A DNA stretch of 64,000 bases from Shewanella sp. SR44-3 (GTDB lineage: Bacteria; Pseudomonadota; Gammaproteobacteria; Enterobacterales; Shewanellaceae): contig NZ_JACJDV010000005.1 of assembly GCF_014163735.1 (NCBI RefSeq), positions 1 to 64,000 on the forward strand, written 5' to 3'. The position numbers and the translations under genes are program-made. The notes below the pieces were generated by a model. It searched no databases, was not told where the DNA came from, and saw nothing but the letters and a program-made list of their open reading frames with translations. Below, piece after piece: positions 1 to 9,140 of the stretch (within the stretch, counting starts at the first letter, position 1; every line of letters begins with the position of its first letter).

Positions 1-977
1 GCTGAGCGGGGCATGTCGTAGTTAAGCACGTGGGTGATATCGTCAATGTCGATACCGCGAGCTGCGACATCTGTGGCCAGCAAAATATCGACTTCGCCTT
101 TAGTAAAGCGGCCTAAGGCTTGGAAGCGCTTTTTCTGTTCCATGTCACCGCGCATAAAGGCACAAGAAATGCTTTCTTTTAGTAGCAATCCCTCAAGGCT
201 GGCAACTACTTCGCGAGTCTTGACGAATACTATGGTGCGCTTAACCGACTCTTGGCGTAATAAGTTGCACAGTAAAGCAAACTTATGGGTTTGATCATCA
301 GCCAAGTGGATCCATTGGTGGATTTTGGCTTTTTCGCTGCGAGGGGCTTCCACATCGATAGTAACAGGATCATCAAGCAATTCCCGCGCGAAACGCTGTA
401 CTCCACCGCCTTCTAAAGTAGCTGAAAATAGCATTTTTTGCTTACAACCTTGAGCCTCAATAGCGATAGTTTTCACTACTGAGGAGAAGCCCATGTCTAG
501 CATGCGATCGGCTTCATCTATGATCATGATTTCGACTTCGGTTGCATCAAACTTGTTCTTATCTAAGTATTCCATCAAGCGGCCAGGGGTGGCAATCATG
601 ATGTCAACATTGCCTGCTAAGGCTTCTTCCTGAGGACCATAAGGGACGCCACCAGTGACGATAGAGATGTCTAGGCCTAAATCTGTTGCCAAATGACAAG
701 CGTAACGATGAATTTGGCTGGCTAATTCGCGAGTGGGTGTCAGTACCAATACCCTAGCTTGGCCTTCAAAGCGTCTTGGGAAATCAATCAGGTGTTGCAG
801 CGCAGGCAAGAGAAAACTGGCTGTCTTTCCCGTTCCAGTCGGGGCTTTAGCAAGAATGTCCTCCTGCTCCATGGCCAAAGGTATAGTCTGTTGCTGAATG
901 GTGGTTGGGGTGATATGCCCCATGGCCCTGAGTGAGTCGAGTAGACTATGGTCTAGGTGGAAATCTTCAAATAGCAT
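1..977 (-). CDS. srmB: DEAD-box RNA helicase SrmB, C-terminus cut by window edge
   Basis: ATP-dependent RNA helicase; in E. coli SrmB helps early 50S ribosomal subunit assembly. The first 325 codons are visible, from the ATG at 975-977. Seen: Q motif with GHITPTTIQ (about residues 20-28), Walker A APTGTGKT (45-52), PTREL (81-85), DEAD (154-157), SAT (about 185-187), and the helicase C-domain stretch up to a TDVAARGID motif near the window edge. The short start, MLFEDFHLD, is typical of SrmB rather than of RhlE or DeaD, which carry different N-termini. It is next to trmN6, as in E. coli, which supports the name. The C-terminal tail, which would separate the subfamilies finally, lies outside the window. 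Confidence 0.93.
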   Translation of the reverse strand, partial: MLFEDFHLDHSLLDSLRAMGHITPTTIQQQTIPLAMEQEDILAKAPTGTGKTASFLLPALQHLIDFPRRFEGQARVLVLTPTRELASQIHRYACHLATDLGLDISIVTGGVPYGPQEEALAGNVDIMIATPGRLMEYLDKNKFDATEVEIMIIDEADRMLDMGFSSVVKTIAIEAQGCKQKMLFSATLEGGGVQRFARELLDDPVTIDVEAPRSEKAKIHQWIHLADDQTHKFALLCNLLRQESVKRTIVFVKTREVVASLEGLLLKESISCAFMRGDMEQKKRFQALGRFTKGEVDILLATDVAARGIDIDDITHVLNYDMPRS

Positions 978-1224
978 GCGCTTAGTGTCTCTTAAGTGTC
1001 TCTGGAATTTATGGGCTTATCTCATGGTAGCCGTGCATTATAGCCCAAGATTAAAAACCGCACTAGGATAATACTATGCCACATAAATCAGAGGGGATTT
1101 CATGGCCATTTATCTGGTATTACTGAGGCGAACTCGAGATTCGCTATTGCGCACTTTTAACATGCTAATTGCCGTTTTTATTACCCCTTTAGCCGCTTCT
1201 TTTAATTGCTATTTCAATTGATGG

Positions 1225-2040
1225 TCATAACTTCAAATAAAAATCTTTACAGATACGGGCCATTTCTGGGCCATATTCCCCCTGTGTATCACGGATATAC
1301 AGGCTGTTTTCTTCACCTTGCAGCTGCCTTTTTAATATCGACAAATATTGGCTTTCCCCTACCGCCAGTTGCAAGGGCTCGCGTCCGGCTCCTGAGTGCT
1401 GCAAACATAGAATGACTCGATAGGGCGTTTTACCCTTAACGCTAGCAATCAGGCATTGGTCGCTGAGTTCAAGTCCTGCAGCCAGGTAAGCTGCAGTGGC
1501 ACTGTTTAAGCTTTGCAGCGGTAAGATAATGGTGCTCACTCCTTGAGGCGCTAGCAAACCTTTTATGGCATTAAACAGCGCTTCAAAAGGCAAGTTATGG
1601 GTATGGCGGGCTGTGGCTCTGTGCGTCGATTGTGATAACGGACCTTGTTCGAAAAATGGGGGGTTACTGATGATATGCTCAAATTGCTGGCTGGGGTTGA
1701 TGCTTGCGTCGTGACTGGCTTTAAGCTTGTGCGTGCGGTCATCACAATAAGCTTGTATCGAGCTATTAATAACTTTAATGCGTGTGTGCCAAGGGCTATT
1801 GGCAATGTTACCTTGGCAGGCTCTTGCCGCTTTTGCATCTAACTCTATGGCGACAATCTGGCATTCTGCTTGAGTTCTTTGGGCTGCCATTAAGCTTAGT
1901 AGGCCACTACCTGCACCAATATCTAATATGGATTTTGCTTTAGTCAACGGCGCATAGGCACCTAGTAGCACGCCATCAGTGCTAACTGCCATGGCGCATT
2001 GGCCGTCATCGATATGAAACTGCTTAAAGGTAAATGCCAT
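1225..2040 (-). CDS. trmN6: tRNA1(Val) (adenine(37)-N6)-methyltransferase
   Basis: SAM-dependent methyltransferase that makes m6A37 in tRNA1(Val) (E. coli YfiC/TrmN6). The 271-aa protein carries SAM motif I LDIGAGSG (residues 39-46) and the catalytic N6-adenine motif NPPF (126-129) followed by FEQG. E. coli YfiC is about 245 aa; the extra length lies partly in a loop near residues 100-118. It is on the same strand as srmB, which lies downstream with about 250 bp between, so the two are not clearly one transcript. Start taken at the ATG giving [13 protein letters not shown], the usual family start. Confidence 0.92.
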   Translation of the reverse strand: MAFTFKQFHIDDGQCAMAVSTDGVLLGAYAPLTKAKSILDIGAGSGLLSLMAAQRTQAECQIVAIELDAKAARACQGNIANSPWHTRIKVINSSIQAYCDDRTHKLKASHDASINPSQQFEHIISNPPFFEQGPLSQSTHRATARHTHNLPFEALFNAIKGLLAPQGVSTIILPLQSLNSATAAYLAAGLELSDQCLIASVKGKTPYRVILCLQHSGAGREPLQLAVGESQYLSILKRQLQGEENSLYIRDTQGEYGPEMARICKDFYLKL

Positions 2041-2272
2041 AACGCCATAACTATAATTAGTGAAATGTAAGTGAAGCTAAACGGCCTTTATTGTAGCGTT
2101 TTTTTCTCCTACCAATGGTATTAATTATTAGCGCAATTTGAGAACTCAACACTTTCTCTTATTTTTTACAGCAACATAAAGTTAAACGTCGGCCTAAGAC
2201 TTGTTTCAAGAGAGTGCTTTTGATAGTCGAGGTTGATTTGAGCTTGCAATTTGACCAGCAATGCTAGGGTGT

Positions 2273-2304
2273 TGCTGATTTTTGACAAGATCAGCAGGTT
2301 TTTT
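2273..2304 (+). terminator. Hairpin with T-run upstream of the brnQ leader
   Basis: TGCTGAT (2273-2279) pairs perfectly with ATCAGCA (2290-2296), followed by GG and six T. The stem is short (7 bp) with a 10-nt loop. No + strand gene lies directly upstream, so it could be an attenuator in a long transcript or simply a chance hairpin. Confidence 0.35.
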
Positions 2305-2378
2305 GAGCGTTTAAAACGTTACTGGCAAAATAAGGCTTAACTTAATTTGTTTTCAAGCTTAGTCTGAAGCATATTCTT

Positions 2379-2447
2379 ATGAAGTTAATAGTATCGAAAA
2401 GTTTACAGTTGTTAGCGCTACTGACGGTTATCCTCTGGATTATTTAG
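2379..2447 (+). CDS. Putative branched-chain-rich leader peptide
   Basis: A 22-codon ORF from ATG 2379 to TAG 2445-2447. Thirteen of its 22 residues are Leu, Ile or Val, with runs such as LQLLALLTVILWII at the C-terminus. It lies 230 bp upstream of brnQ, a branched-chain amino acid transporter, so a ribosome-stalling leader is a plausible role. Against it: the Shine-Dalgarno is weak (TGAAG about 9 nt upstream), and no canonical terminator with a U-run follows before brnQ. The composition would also fit a tiny membrane peptide. The peptide reading is direct; the function is inference. Confidence 0.35.
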   Translation: MKLIVSKSLQLLALLTVILWII

Positions 2448-2464
2448 CCTCAATGGCTTAACTT

Positions 2465-2568
2465 GAATCCAATGGATACAAATAATTAACAATTTAGCTC
2501 TTATTTTAGCTTTGCCGCCATGAGCTTAGATGGATTCTTAACTAACCCTAGCTGAAGGAAGGTTAGTT
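2465..2568 (+). promoter_or_regulatory. Two inverted repeats in the brnQ leader
   Basis: GAATCCA (2465-2471) is matched by TGGATTC (2531-2537), and directly after it AACTAACC (2540-2547) by GGTTAGTT (2561-2568). Both are perfect. The first arm begins 17 nt after the stop of the putative leader peptide, so ribosome position could alter folding. No U-run follows either stem. Confidence 0.35.
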
Positions 2569-2679
2569 GCTTGAGAGCAGTTATTTTAAATTAGTTACTT
2601 GATGCGGGTTACTGAGTTTTGGCCAAGATAAGAAGTGCTCAAAGAAGCAATAAACATAAATCATTAACAAGGAATTACA

Positions 2680-4008
2680 GTGCAGAATAATAAAATGAGT
2701 GTCACTGACACTATCGGCTTAGGCTTTATGACCTTCGCGTTCTTCTTGGGTGCGGGCAATATTATTTTCCCACCTTTTGCTGGCATGCTGGCTGGCGAAA
2801 ATATGATGTCAGCCATGCTCGGTTTTCTTATTACAGCTGTTGGTTTGCCTTTGCTCGGGCTTATCGCTATTGCAAAATCTAACGGTAAAGTGACGGCGCT
2901 GTTACCTGCATTTGCTGCAACCGCATTAGCTATTACTATTTATGTGATTATTGGTCCAGCCTTCGCTGCCCCTCGAACCAGTTTGGTGGCGTTCGAAATT
3001 GGAGCAAGACCTTTTATTGACAATCCAGATCTCACTATTTTGTTAGCGGGCAGTGAATTCAACTTGCCGCAACTTATCTACACCACAGTGTTTTTTATTA
3101 TCACTATGTTGCTGGCGTTATTTCCCGGCAACTTGCTTGACAGTGTGGGTAAGGTATTAACCCCTATTCTGCTTGTGCTATTAATGGGCTTAGCGCTTGC
3201 TGTTATTTTACTACCAGGTGCCGACGTTGGCGCTGCTGTGGGAGCTTATCAGACGAGTCCATTAACTAAGGGGATTTTGGAAGGTTACAATACTATGGAC
3301 ACCTTAGCCTCTTTGATGTTTGGTATTCTGATTATCGATTTATTGCGTAAAAAAGGCGTAGAGGATACTAAGGCTCAAACTAAATATCTGATAAGAGCTG
3401 CATTTATTGCTGCTGGCGGATTAGCCTTTGTGTATGTGTCCCTGTTCTATCTTGGCGCTACAGCAGGCACCTTGGCTGAAGGAGCCACTAACGGCGGTCA
3501 AATTCTAACCAATTTTGTTAATCACGAATTTGGCGTAACTGGTACCTTTATGTTGTCTTTAGTGGTGACATTGGCTTGTTTGACTACGGCAGTGGGCCTA
3601 GTTACGGCTTGTTCTGAGTATTTCAACGAACTTATTCCTGCATTGTCTTACCGTTTATTGGCTGTGCTGTTCAGTGTGACATGTGCCGTGGTTGCTAACG
3701 TTGGTCTAAGTGAGCTAATTCGCATCAGCATCCCGGTATTAATGACTATATATCCAGTGGCCATTGCTCTTGTGATTGTAACGCTATTGACCAATCGATT
3801 TAATCATCCTGTGTTCGCCCATAGAACAGTGCTAAGTGTGGCGTTATTTTTTGGTGTTTTCGATGGTTTGCAAGCTGCGGGTATCGATATGAGCATGCTT
3901 GATTTTATGCCTTTACATGCCGAAGGTATGGCTTGGTTACCACCGACTTTTATCGCTATCCTAGCGTGCTTATTCATGCCTAAATCAGCGCAAGTTGCTC
4001 AAAGCTAA
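2680..4008 (+). CDS. brnQ: Branched-chain amino acid:cation symporter BrnQ
   Basis: Inner-membrane LIVCS-family carrier importing leucine, isoleucine and valine with Na+ or H+. The protein is 442 aa with about 12 hydrophobic segments. The N-terminal segment has the family signature GFMTFAFFLGAGNIIFPP (about residues 16-33), and a PAFAAPRTS stretch follows near residue 92-100. The GTG start at 2680 is chosen because AAGGA lies 6 nt upstream; the ATG five codons later has no better site. The long upstream leader with a branched-chain-rich mini-ORF suggests amino-acid-dependent control. Confidence 0.93.
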   Translation: MQNNKMSVTDTIGLGFMTFAFFLGAGNIIFPPFAGMLAGENMMSAMLGFLITAVGLPLLGLIAIAKSNGKVTALLPAFAATALAITIYVIIGPAFAAPRTSLVAFEIGARPFIDNPDLTILLAGSEFNLPQLIYTTVFFIITMLLALFPGNLLDSVGKVLTPILLVLLMGLALAVILLPGADVGAAVGAYQTSPLTKGILEGYNTMDTLASLMFGILIIDLLRKKGVEDTKAQTKYLIRAAFIAAGGLAFVYVSLFYLGATAGTLAEGATNGGQILTNFVNHEFGVTGTFMLSLVVTLACLTTAVGLVTACSEYFNELIPALSYRLLAVLFSVTCAVVANVGLSELIRISIPVLMTIYPVAIALVIVTLLTNRFNHPVFAHRTVLSVALFFGVFDGLQAAGIDMSMLDFMPLHAEGMAWLPPTFIAILACLFMPKSAQVAQS

Positions 4009-4029
4009 CAAGTTAGATATTAGTGAGCT

Positions 4030-4068
4030 GTTAGCCATTAACTCAAGTCGTTAGCCATTAACGGCTTG
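4030..4068 (+). repeat. 13-bp direct repeat forming a hairpin after brnQ
   Basis: GTTAGCCATTAAC occurs at 4030-4042 and again at 4050-4062. The second copy sits in a hairpin: CAAGTCGTTA (4044-4053) pairs with TAACGGCTTG (4059-4068) with one G-U pair. No T-run follows, so it may be a processing or mRNA 3'-end stem rather than an intrinsic terminator. Confidence 0.4.
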
Positions 4069-4169
4069 GGTTATGCTAATCTAAGTTATCTGTGTTCAGT
4101 ATTGAGTATCTCCTTTGAATTTAGCTATCAGCGTTTGTGCAGTGGTTTTAAGTAAAGAAAACTATTTCC

Positions 4170-5075
4170 GTGAATAAACGACCCGTAACAGCCGACCCTA
4201 TTATCGATGTCTTCTTAGATGCACTCTGGTCAGCAAAAGGACTGAGTGATAACACTCTTACCTCCTATGGTACAGATTTACGCCATTTTCAGAATTACCT
4301 TTTAGCTAAAAATCTAGCCCTGTTGGATGCCAACCAAGAGACGGTTCGCCAATATCTTGAATGGCGACAAGAGCAAGGGTTTGCCAAAAGCAGCACTGCA
4401 AGATTGATGAGCAGCTTAAGGCGTTTTTATGCTTATTGGTTGTCAGTTAAACGCATTGATATCGACCCGAGTGCAAAGCTTGCTTCACCAGCCTTGAGCC
4501 GAAAGCTTCCAGCGGCGCTTAGCGAAGCCGAAGTTGACGCGCTTTTGTCTGAACCTGAAGCTCAAGAGCCAATAGAAATTCGCGATAAAGCCATGTTAGA
4601 GCTGTTATATGCAACTGGGCTTAGGGTGACAGAGTTAGTCAGCTTAACTATGGATCAAATCAGCCTGCGCCAAGGTTTAGTACGTATTACCGGTAAAGGG
4701 GGCAAAGAGCGCTTAGTGCCACTTGGGGAGCTTGCGGTTGCAGAAGTGGAAATTTATCTTAGTTTAGCCCGCAGTGAATTGCTTAAAGGCAAGCAAAGTG
4801 AAGTATTGTTTCCCTCAAGGCGCGGCACCATGATGACCAGACAAACTTTTTGGCATCGTATCAAGCATTATGCTTTGCGTGCAGGGATTGCCACTGAGCT
4901 ATCACCACATACCTTGCGTCATGCATTTGCCACTCATTTACTCAACCACGGCGCAGATTTAAGAGTGGTGCAGTTACTTTTAGGTCATAGTGATTTATCG
5001 ACCACACAAATTTATACCCATGTAGCAAAGGCGAGACTACAAGATTTACACCGCCAACATCACCCAAGAGGATAG
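4170..5075 (+). CDS. xerD: Site-specific tyrosine recombinase XerD
   Basis: Works with XerC at dif to resolve chromosome dimers under FtsK control. The 301-aa protein is close to the usual 298 aa. It has an N-terminal SAM-like core-binding domain (about residues 8-95) and a catalytic domain with the full set R152, K176, H247, R250, H273 and nucleophile Y282 in IYTHV. The start is GTG at 4170. It is followed by dsbC and recJ in the same order as in E. coli, which fixes the XerD rather than XerC assignment. Confidence 0.95.
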   Translation: MNKRPVTADPIIDVFLDALWSAKGLSDNTLTSYGTDLRHFQNYLLAKNLALLDANQETVRQYLEWRQEQGFAKSSTARLMSSLRRFYAYWLSVKRIDIDPSAKLASPALSRKLPAALSEAEVDALLSEPEAQEPIEIRDKAMLELLYATGLRVTELVSLTMDQISLRQGLVRITGKGGKERLVPLGELAVAEVEIYLSLARSELLKGKQSEVLFPSRRGTMMTRQTFWHRIKHYALRAGIATELSPHTLRHAFATHLLNHGADLRVVQLLLGHSDLSTTQIYTHVAKARLQDLHRQHHPRG

Positions 5076-5269
5076 GTTAATCTGCGCTGGCTTCGCGTGG
5101 TGGCAATTGAATGAGTTTAGTTACATTTTCTATGGGTATCTTGGTTGCAATATCTGCCTATTCGCTGTAACTTTTGCGGTAATTATCGGGTCTATTGAAT
5201 TAAGTGACACTATATTGTCCCTTCATGGCATTTGACTGTGTGGATGGCTCAACCAAATTAGGATGTTAA

Positions 5270-5998
5270 ATGAAATTAGCTCAGTTTTTTTCTCTTATTG
5301 CAGGCTTGGCACTTGTGCCTATGGCAATGTCGGCCACGGCGACAGATAACACTAACGAGACCAAGATTAAACAAAAGCTTCAAGATACTTTAGGCGTTAG
5401 CATTAGCTTGATGCAGGATTCTCCAGTTGAAGGTTTATACCAAGTGTTAACCGATCGTGGGGTTATTTATGTAACTAAAGATGGTGGAAAAATTTTCCAC
5501 GGTAATTTGTACGATCTTGATAACGATATGAAAAACCTCACCGAAGCCGCCTTACTTGGCCCGCGAGTAACCATGCTAAAGCCATTTGAGAAAGATATGC
5601 TGGTCTATAAGGCTAAAAATGAAAAGCATGTCGTAACCATATTTACCGATGTGGATTGTGGCTATTGCCGTAAATTGCATGCTCAGATGCAAGGTTATAA
5701 TGATTTAGGTATTACTATCCGTTATTTAGCATTCCCACGTGCAGGTATTCCATCAGCTAATGCCGATGAAATGCAGGCTGTATGGTGTGCTAAAGATCCA
5801 CTAAAAGCCATGACAGATGCTAAAAGCGGCGAGAATGTTAAAGCAGCCAGCTGCAATATTGATATTGAAAAACAGTATCGCTTAGGCATGGCCTTTGGCG
5901 TTAGTGGTACACCAGCACTTATCTTAAAAGATGGCACCTTAGTGCCAGGCTATCAGCAGCCAAGTGATTTACTGCGTACCCTAGAAGCACATCTATAG
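5270..5998 (+). CDS. dsbC: Thiol:disulfide isomerase DsbC
   Basis: Periplasmic isomerase that shuffles wrong disulfides, kept reduced by DsbD. The 242-aa precursor has a signal peptide cleaved near SATA (about residue 24), an N-terminal dimerisation domain, and a thioredoxin fold with the active site CGYC (C130 and C133). A second, structural pair is C173 and C195, and the cis-Pro loop GTP is at 213-215. It lies between xerD (194 bp upstream) and recJ, but a strong terminator separates it from recJ. Confidence 0.95.
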   Translation: MKLAQFFSLIAGLALVPMAMSATATDNTNETKIKQKLQDTLGVSISLMQDSPVEGLYQVLTDRGVIYVTKDGGKIFHGNLYDLDNDMKNLTEAALLGPRVTMLKPFEKDMLVYKAKNEKHVVTIFTDVDCGYCRKLHAQMQGYNDLGITIRYLAFPRAGIPSANADEMQAVWCAKDPLKAMTDAKSGENVKAASCNIDIEKQYRLGMAFGVSGTPALILKDGTLVPGYQQPSDLLRTLEAHL

Positions 5999-6026
5999 GC
6001 ATAATAAGCCATCAGTTTATCCCTTC

Positions 6027-6053
6027 AAAGGTGGGCCTAGGCTCACCTTTTTA
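6027..6053 (+). terminator. Rho-independent terminator of dsbC
   Basis: AAAGGTGGGCC and GGCTCACCTTT form an 11-bp stem with one G-U pair and a tight loop, followed by a T-run. It lies 29 bp after dsbC and 26 bp before recJ, so recJ probably relies on read-through or on a promoter inside this region. Confidence 0.85.
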
Positions 6054-6078
6054 TTAATGCCGTTTTCAAGGGGGTTAA

Positions 6079-7803
6079 GTGTCCCATTCCATTGTTCGTC
6101 GTCCATTGCTTGATACAAGCCATCTTCCTGCTGATATGCCACCATTGCTTCAACAAATTTTTGCTAAACGTGGTGCAGCCTTTGATGACTGCACACTGGC
6201 GCTAAATAAATTATTGCATCCTAAGAGCATGAAAGGCTTAGCCGCTGCTGCAAGCATAGTGGCGGATGCCATCATGGGAGATAAGTCGATATTAATCGTT
6301 GGTGATTTTGACGCCGATGGCGCAACGTCCACCTGTGTATGCATATTGGCACTGCGGATGATGGGAGCTAAAAAACTTGATTATCTCATTCCTAATCGCT
6401 TTGATTATGGCTATGGATTAAGCCCTGAAATTGTGGCACTAGCCTATAGAAAAGATGCCCAATTATTGATAACCGTCGATAACGGTATCTCATCCATTGA
6501 AGGCGTTGCAGCTGCGAAAGCTTTAGGTATGCAAGTGGTGGTTACAGACCATCATTTACCGGGAAAAACTCTCCCCAATGCCGATGCCATAGTGAACCCG
6601 AATCAAGATGGTTGTGAGTTTGCCAGTAAAGCCATTGCTGGGGTGGGAGTGGCCTTTTATTTGATGTCGGCGCTGCGCCAAGAATTAAGGGCAAGAGATT
6701 GGTATCAGACTCAAGCACTCGCTGAGCCAAATTTAGCCGAGTTATTGGATATTGTTGCCTTAGGCACAGTGGCAGATGTAGTGGCTTTTGATAGAAATAA
6801 CCGTATTTTAGTTCAAGCGGGGTTGCAAAGAGTCAGAGCTGGGCGCTGTCGAGTAGGAATTACCGCACTGCTTGAAGTGGCAAAACGTACCCCTGAGCGC
6901 ATCGTTGCCGCAGATTTTGGCTTTGCAGTAGGCCCAAGATTAAATGCTGCTGGTCGTTTGGATGAAATGGCCTTAGGGGTCGAAACTTTATTGTGTGAGG
7001 ATATCAACCTTGCCAGGCGCATGGCCACTGAGCTTGATGGATTAAATGCTGAGCGCCGTGAACTTGAGGCCGATATGCAGCAAGAGGCCCTTAAAACGCT
7101 AGCGTCAATCACCTTAGATGAGACCCAGTTACCATGGGCTATTGCCTTGTTTCAGCCAGACTGGCATCAAGGGGTGATCGGGATTTTAGCATCGCGAATT
7201 AAGGACAGATATCACAGGCCAGTGATCGCCTTTGCCGATGCCGGTGATGGCAGTATTAAAGGCTCGGCTCGCTCTATAAAGGGCCTACACATGCGGGACT
7301 TATTAGAGCAAATCAATACTCAGCATCCAGGAATGATCCTCAAGTTTGGTGGTCACGCCATGGCGGCAGGACTCACATTAGCGGCGGATCATTTTAAGCA
7401 ATTTAAACGTGCTTTCGATGATGCGGTTAGGGGCTTATTAACCCAAGATCAACTCACTGGCGAAGTGTTATCAGACGGTGAGCTTGCGGCTGCACACATG
7501 ACGCTTGAAACCGCCATGCTATTGAGAGATGCAGGTCCCTGGGGACAGCATTTTGAAGAGCCAGTATTCGACGGAGTATTCACCTTAGTGCAGCAGAGAC
7601 TTGTTGGTGAGAAGCACCTTAAAATGCTGCTGGAAACGCCCTGTTCCAGTTTAATGCTCGATGCCATTGCATTTAATATCGACTTAACCATGTGGCCCGA
7701 TGCTACTGTCCGGCAAGTTCGCGTTGCCTACAAACTGGACGTTAACGAGTTCCGAGGTAAGCAAAACCTGCAGCTAATGATTGAGCATTTAGAGCCAATT
7801 TAA
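6079..7803 (+). CDS. recJ: Single-stranded-DNA-specific 5'-3' exonuclease RecJ
   Basis: Degrades 5'-ended single strands in RecF-pathway recombination, base excision and mismatch repair. The 574-aa protein matches the family length. Seen: DHH-family metal motifs DADGATS (78-84) and VVTDHH (DHH at 157-159), and the DHHA1 motif GGHAMAAG near residue 425. The GTG start at 6079 has an AAGGGGG run just upstream. E. coli recJ is followed by prfB; here a convergent GGDEF gene follows, so the E. coli order ends at recJ. Confidence 0.95.
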   Translation: MSHSIVRRPLLDTSHLPADMPPLLQQIFAKRGAAFDDCTLALNKLLHPKSMKGLAAAASIVADAIMGDKSILIVGDFDADGATSTCVCILALRMMGAKKLDYLIPNRFDYGYGLSPEIVALAYRKDAQLLITVDNGISSIEGVAAAKALGMQVVVTDHHLPGKTLPNADAIVNPNQDGCEFASKAIAGVGVAFYLMSALRQELRARDWYQTQALAEPNLAELLDIVALGTVADVVAFDRNNRILVQAGLQRVRAGRCRVGITALLEVAKRTPERIVAADFGFAVGPRLNAAGRLDEMALGVETLLCEDINLARRMATELDGLNAERRELEADMQQEALKTLASITLDETQLPWAIALFQPDWHQGVIGILASRIKDRYHRPVIAFADAGDGSIKGSARSIKGLHMRDLLEQINTQHPGMILKFGGHAMAAGLTLAADHFKQFKRAFDDAVRGLLTQDQLTGEVLSDGELAAAHMTLETAMLLRDAGPWGQHFEEPVFDGVFTLVQQRLVGEKHLKMLLETPCSSLMLDAIAFNIDLTMWPDATVRQVRVAYKLDVNEFRGKQNLQLMIEHLEPI

Positions 7804-7817
7804 ATAAGTATACTTAT
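7804..7817. repeat. 14-bp perfect palindrome between recJ and the GGDEF gene
   Basis: ATAAGTATACTTAT lies directly after the recJ stop, in the 28-bp gap between two convergent genes. It is AT-rich and has no T-run, so its role in termination is doubtful. Confidence 0.3.
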
Positions 7818-7831
7818 AAATAGTCTTTGTC

Positions 7832-8812
7832 TTATGGCTGTTGTTTATTGAGGTACATTTGTTGATCGGCAAGGGCAAGTAAATCGTCGAAAGTGTCAGT
7901 ATTTTCAGGGCTGATAAACACATAACCATAAGAGAAACTATAACAAGGCAAATCATCCACTTGGGAGTCTTGCTTCAAGCGTTCAACAAATCCACTTAGT
8001 TGGGCGGAGGTTTGAATTTGTGCCAACATTAAAAACTCATCTCCACCCCAACGGCAGATAAGATCGCAACTGCGACAACTTTGACGTAGTCTTGCTGAAA
8101 AATCGGCAAGTACCGCATCACCGACAGCATGACCAAAGGTGTCATTAATGGGTTTGAATTGGTTAATGTCAAAATAAATTAACACTAAGGTTTGATTTAG
8201 TCTTGTGGCTAGTTCTCTGTTTTTAATCAATATATCACTAAACCCACGGCGATTGTAGATATGAGTTAATGGATCTGTGTAGCTTTGGGTAAGCAGTTGA
8301 TTGCGTACGTAGAAATGAGATAAATCTGAGTTGATCACATCGCGGATCACTGTGAGTAATTCAATAAATTGCTCTTGGTAATCACTGGCCTTAATATCCA
8401 TGACGCACAAGGTGCCAAATGGATTACCGTTAGGCCAGAAAATGGGTAAGCCTAGGTAAGAAACTAATTTATCTTGGGTTAACTCGGGATTATTTTGCCA
8501 CTTTGGATCTTGACTGGCATCTTTTATATAAAGCGGCGCGGCGGTGCGGACAACTTCATGGCAATAAATGTTGACTTCAGGCCCCATGCTTTGGCCGGCA
8601 TGATACGGATTTTGTGGTTTATTAGCGGCAGATAAGATCTCAATGCCTTTAAGATTAGCTTGAGTGATAAAGGCGGCGGGGGCATCGAAGATATTCGCTA
8701 TAGAATCTACAAGGCGTTGCCAGCGGTCCCAATCAATCTCGCTCACTTCAATATTCTTGATAGAATGATTTAGGTACAGCTCAGCGCTAAGGGATGCCTT
8801 GGTGAAGGTCAT
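7832..8812 (-). CDS. Diguanylate cyclase with N-terminal GAF domain
   Basis: Predicted cytosolic cyclic-di-GMP synthase. The 326-aa protein has a GAF-like sensor domain (about residues 25-165, with the stretch SYLGLPIFWPNGNPFGTLCV typical of these GAFs) and a GGDEF domain (about 175-325). The active motif RWGGDEF is intact (GGDEF at 256-260), and an RxxD product-inhibition site, RSCD (247-250), stands five residues before it. So it should be active and feedback-inhibited. No signal peptide or membrane segment. Start supported by AAGGA 7 nt upstream of the ATG. The GAF ligand is unknown. Confidence 0.9.
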   Translation of the reverse strand: MTFTKASLSAELYLNHSIKNIEVSEIDWDRWQRLVDSIANIFDAPAAFITQANLKGIEILSAANKPQNPYHAGQSMGPEVNIYCHEVVRTAAPLYIKDASQDPKWQNNPELTQDKLVSYLGLPIFWPNGNPFGTLCVMDIKASDYQEQFIELLTVIRDVINSDLSHFYVRNQLLTQSYTDPLTHIYNRRGFSDILIKNRELATRLNQTLVLIYFDINQFKPINDTFGHAVGDAVLADFSARLRQSCRSCDLICRWGGDEFLMLAQIQTSAQLSGFVERLKQDSQVDDLPCYSFSYGYVFISPENTDTFDDLLALADQQMYLNKQQP

Positions 8813-9140
8813 GACAGTTTCCTTTATTAGATTACGGTCAAGTTATCCATTTGAAATTAAATACATATTTAATCCTTTGCTATGTATGAGCCCCCGTCAT
8901 CTAGTGTGATTGAATGCTAGCTAGGTGAATGATGGAAAGCCTGTGGAAATATCTTAATAAAGCCTAGCTAATAATTGTGCTTGCCGCAAACCTTAGCGGG
9001 ATAGGTATCACGACAGGTCAGAGGCAGCTTTTATTGCGCCTTTATTTTGCTGTCATTGCGCTTTTTGTACTTTTGCCACACAGGGCTGTGTAACAAAAGT
9101 GTATTGAGGTATTGGCTGATTGATTGCTTTGACGCCTTGT
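8813..9140. other. Intergenic region, nothing assigned
   Basis: A 328-bp gap holding the promoter side of the GGDEF gene and the 3' side of the dipeptidase-like gene, both on the minus strand. I see no clear terminator, RNA or repeat. A 60-codon minus-strand frame reaching into the dipeptidase gene is most likely a shadow. Confidence 0.6.

Larger units (their letters stand above)
2041..2679. other. Long intergenic/leader region before brnQ
   Basis: This 639-bp gap separates the divergent trmN6 and brnQ. It holds a hairpin with T-run at 2273-2304, a possible 22-codon leader peptide at 2379-2447, and two inverted repeats at 2465-2537 and 2540-2568, described separately. No longer gene was found on either strand. 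Confidence 0.7.
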
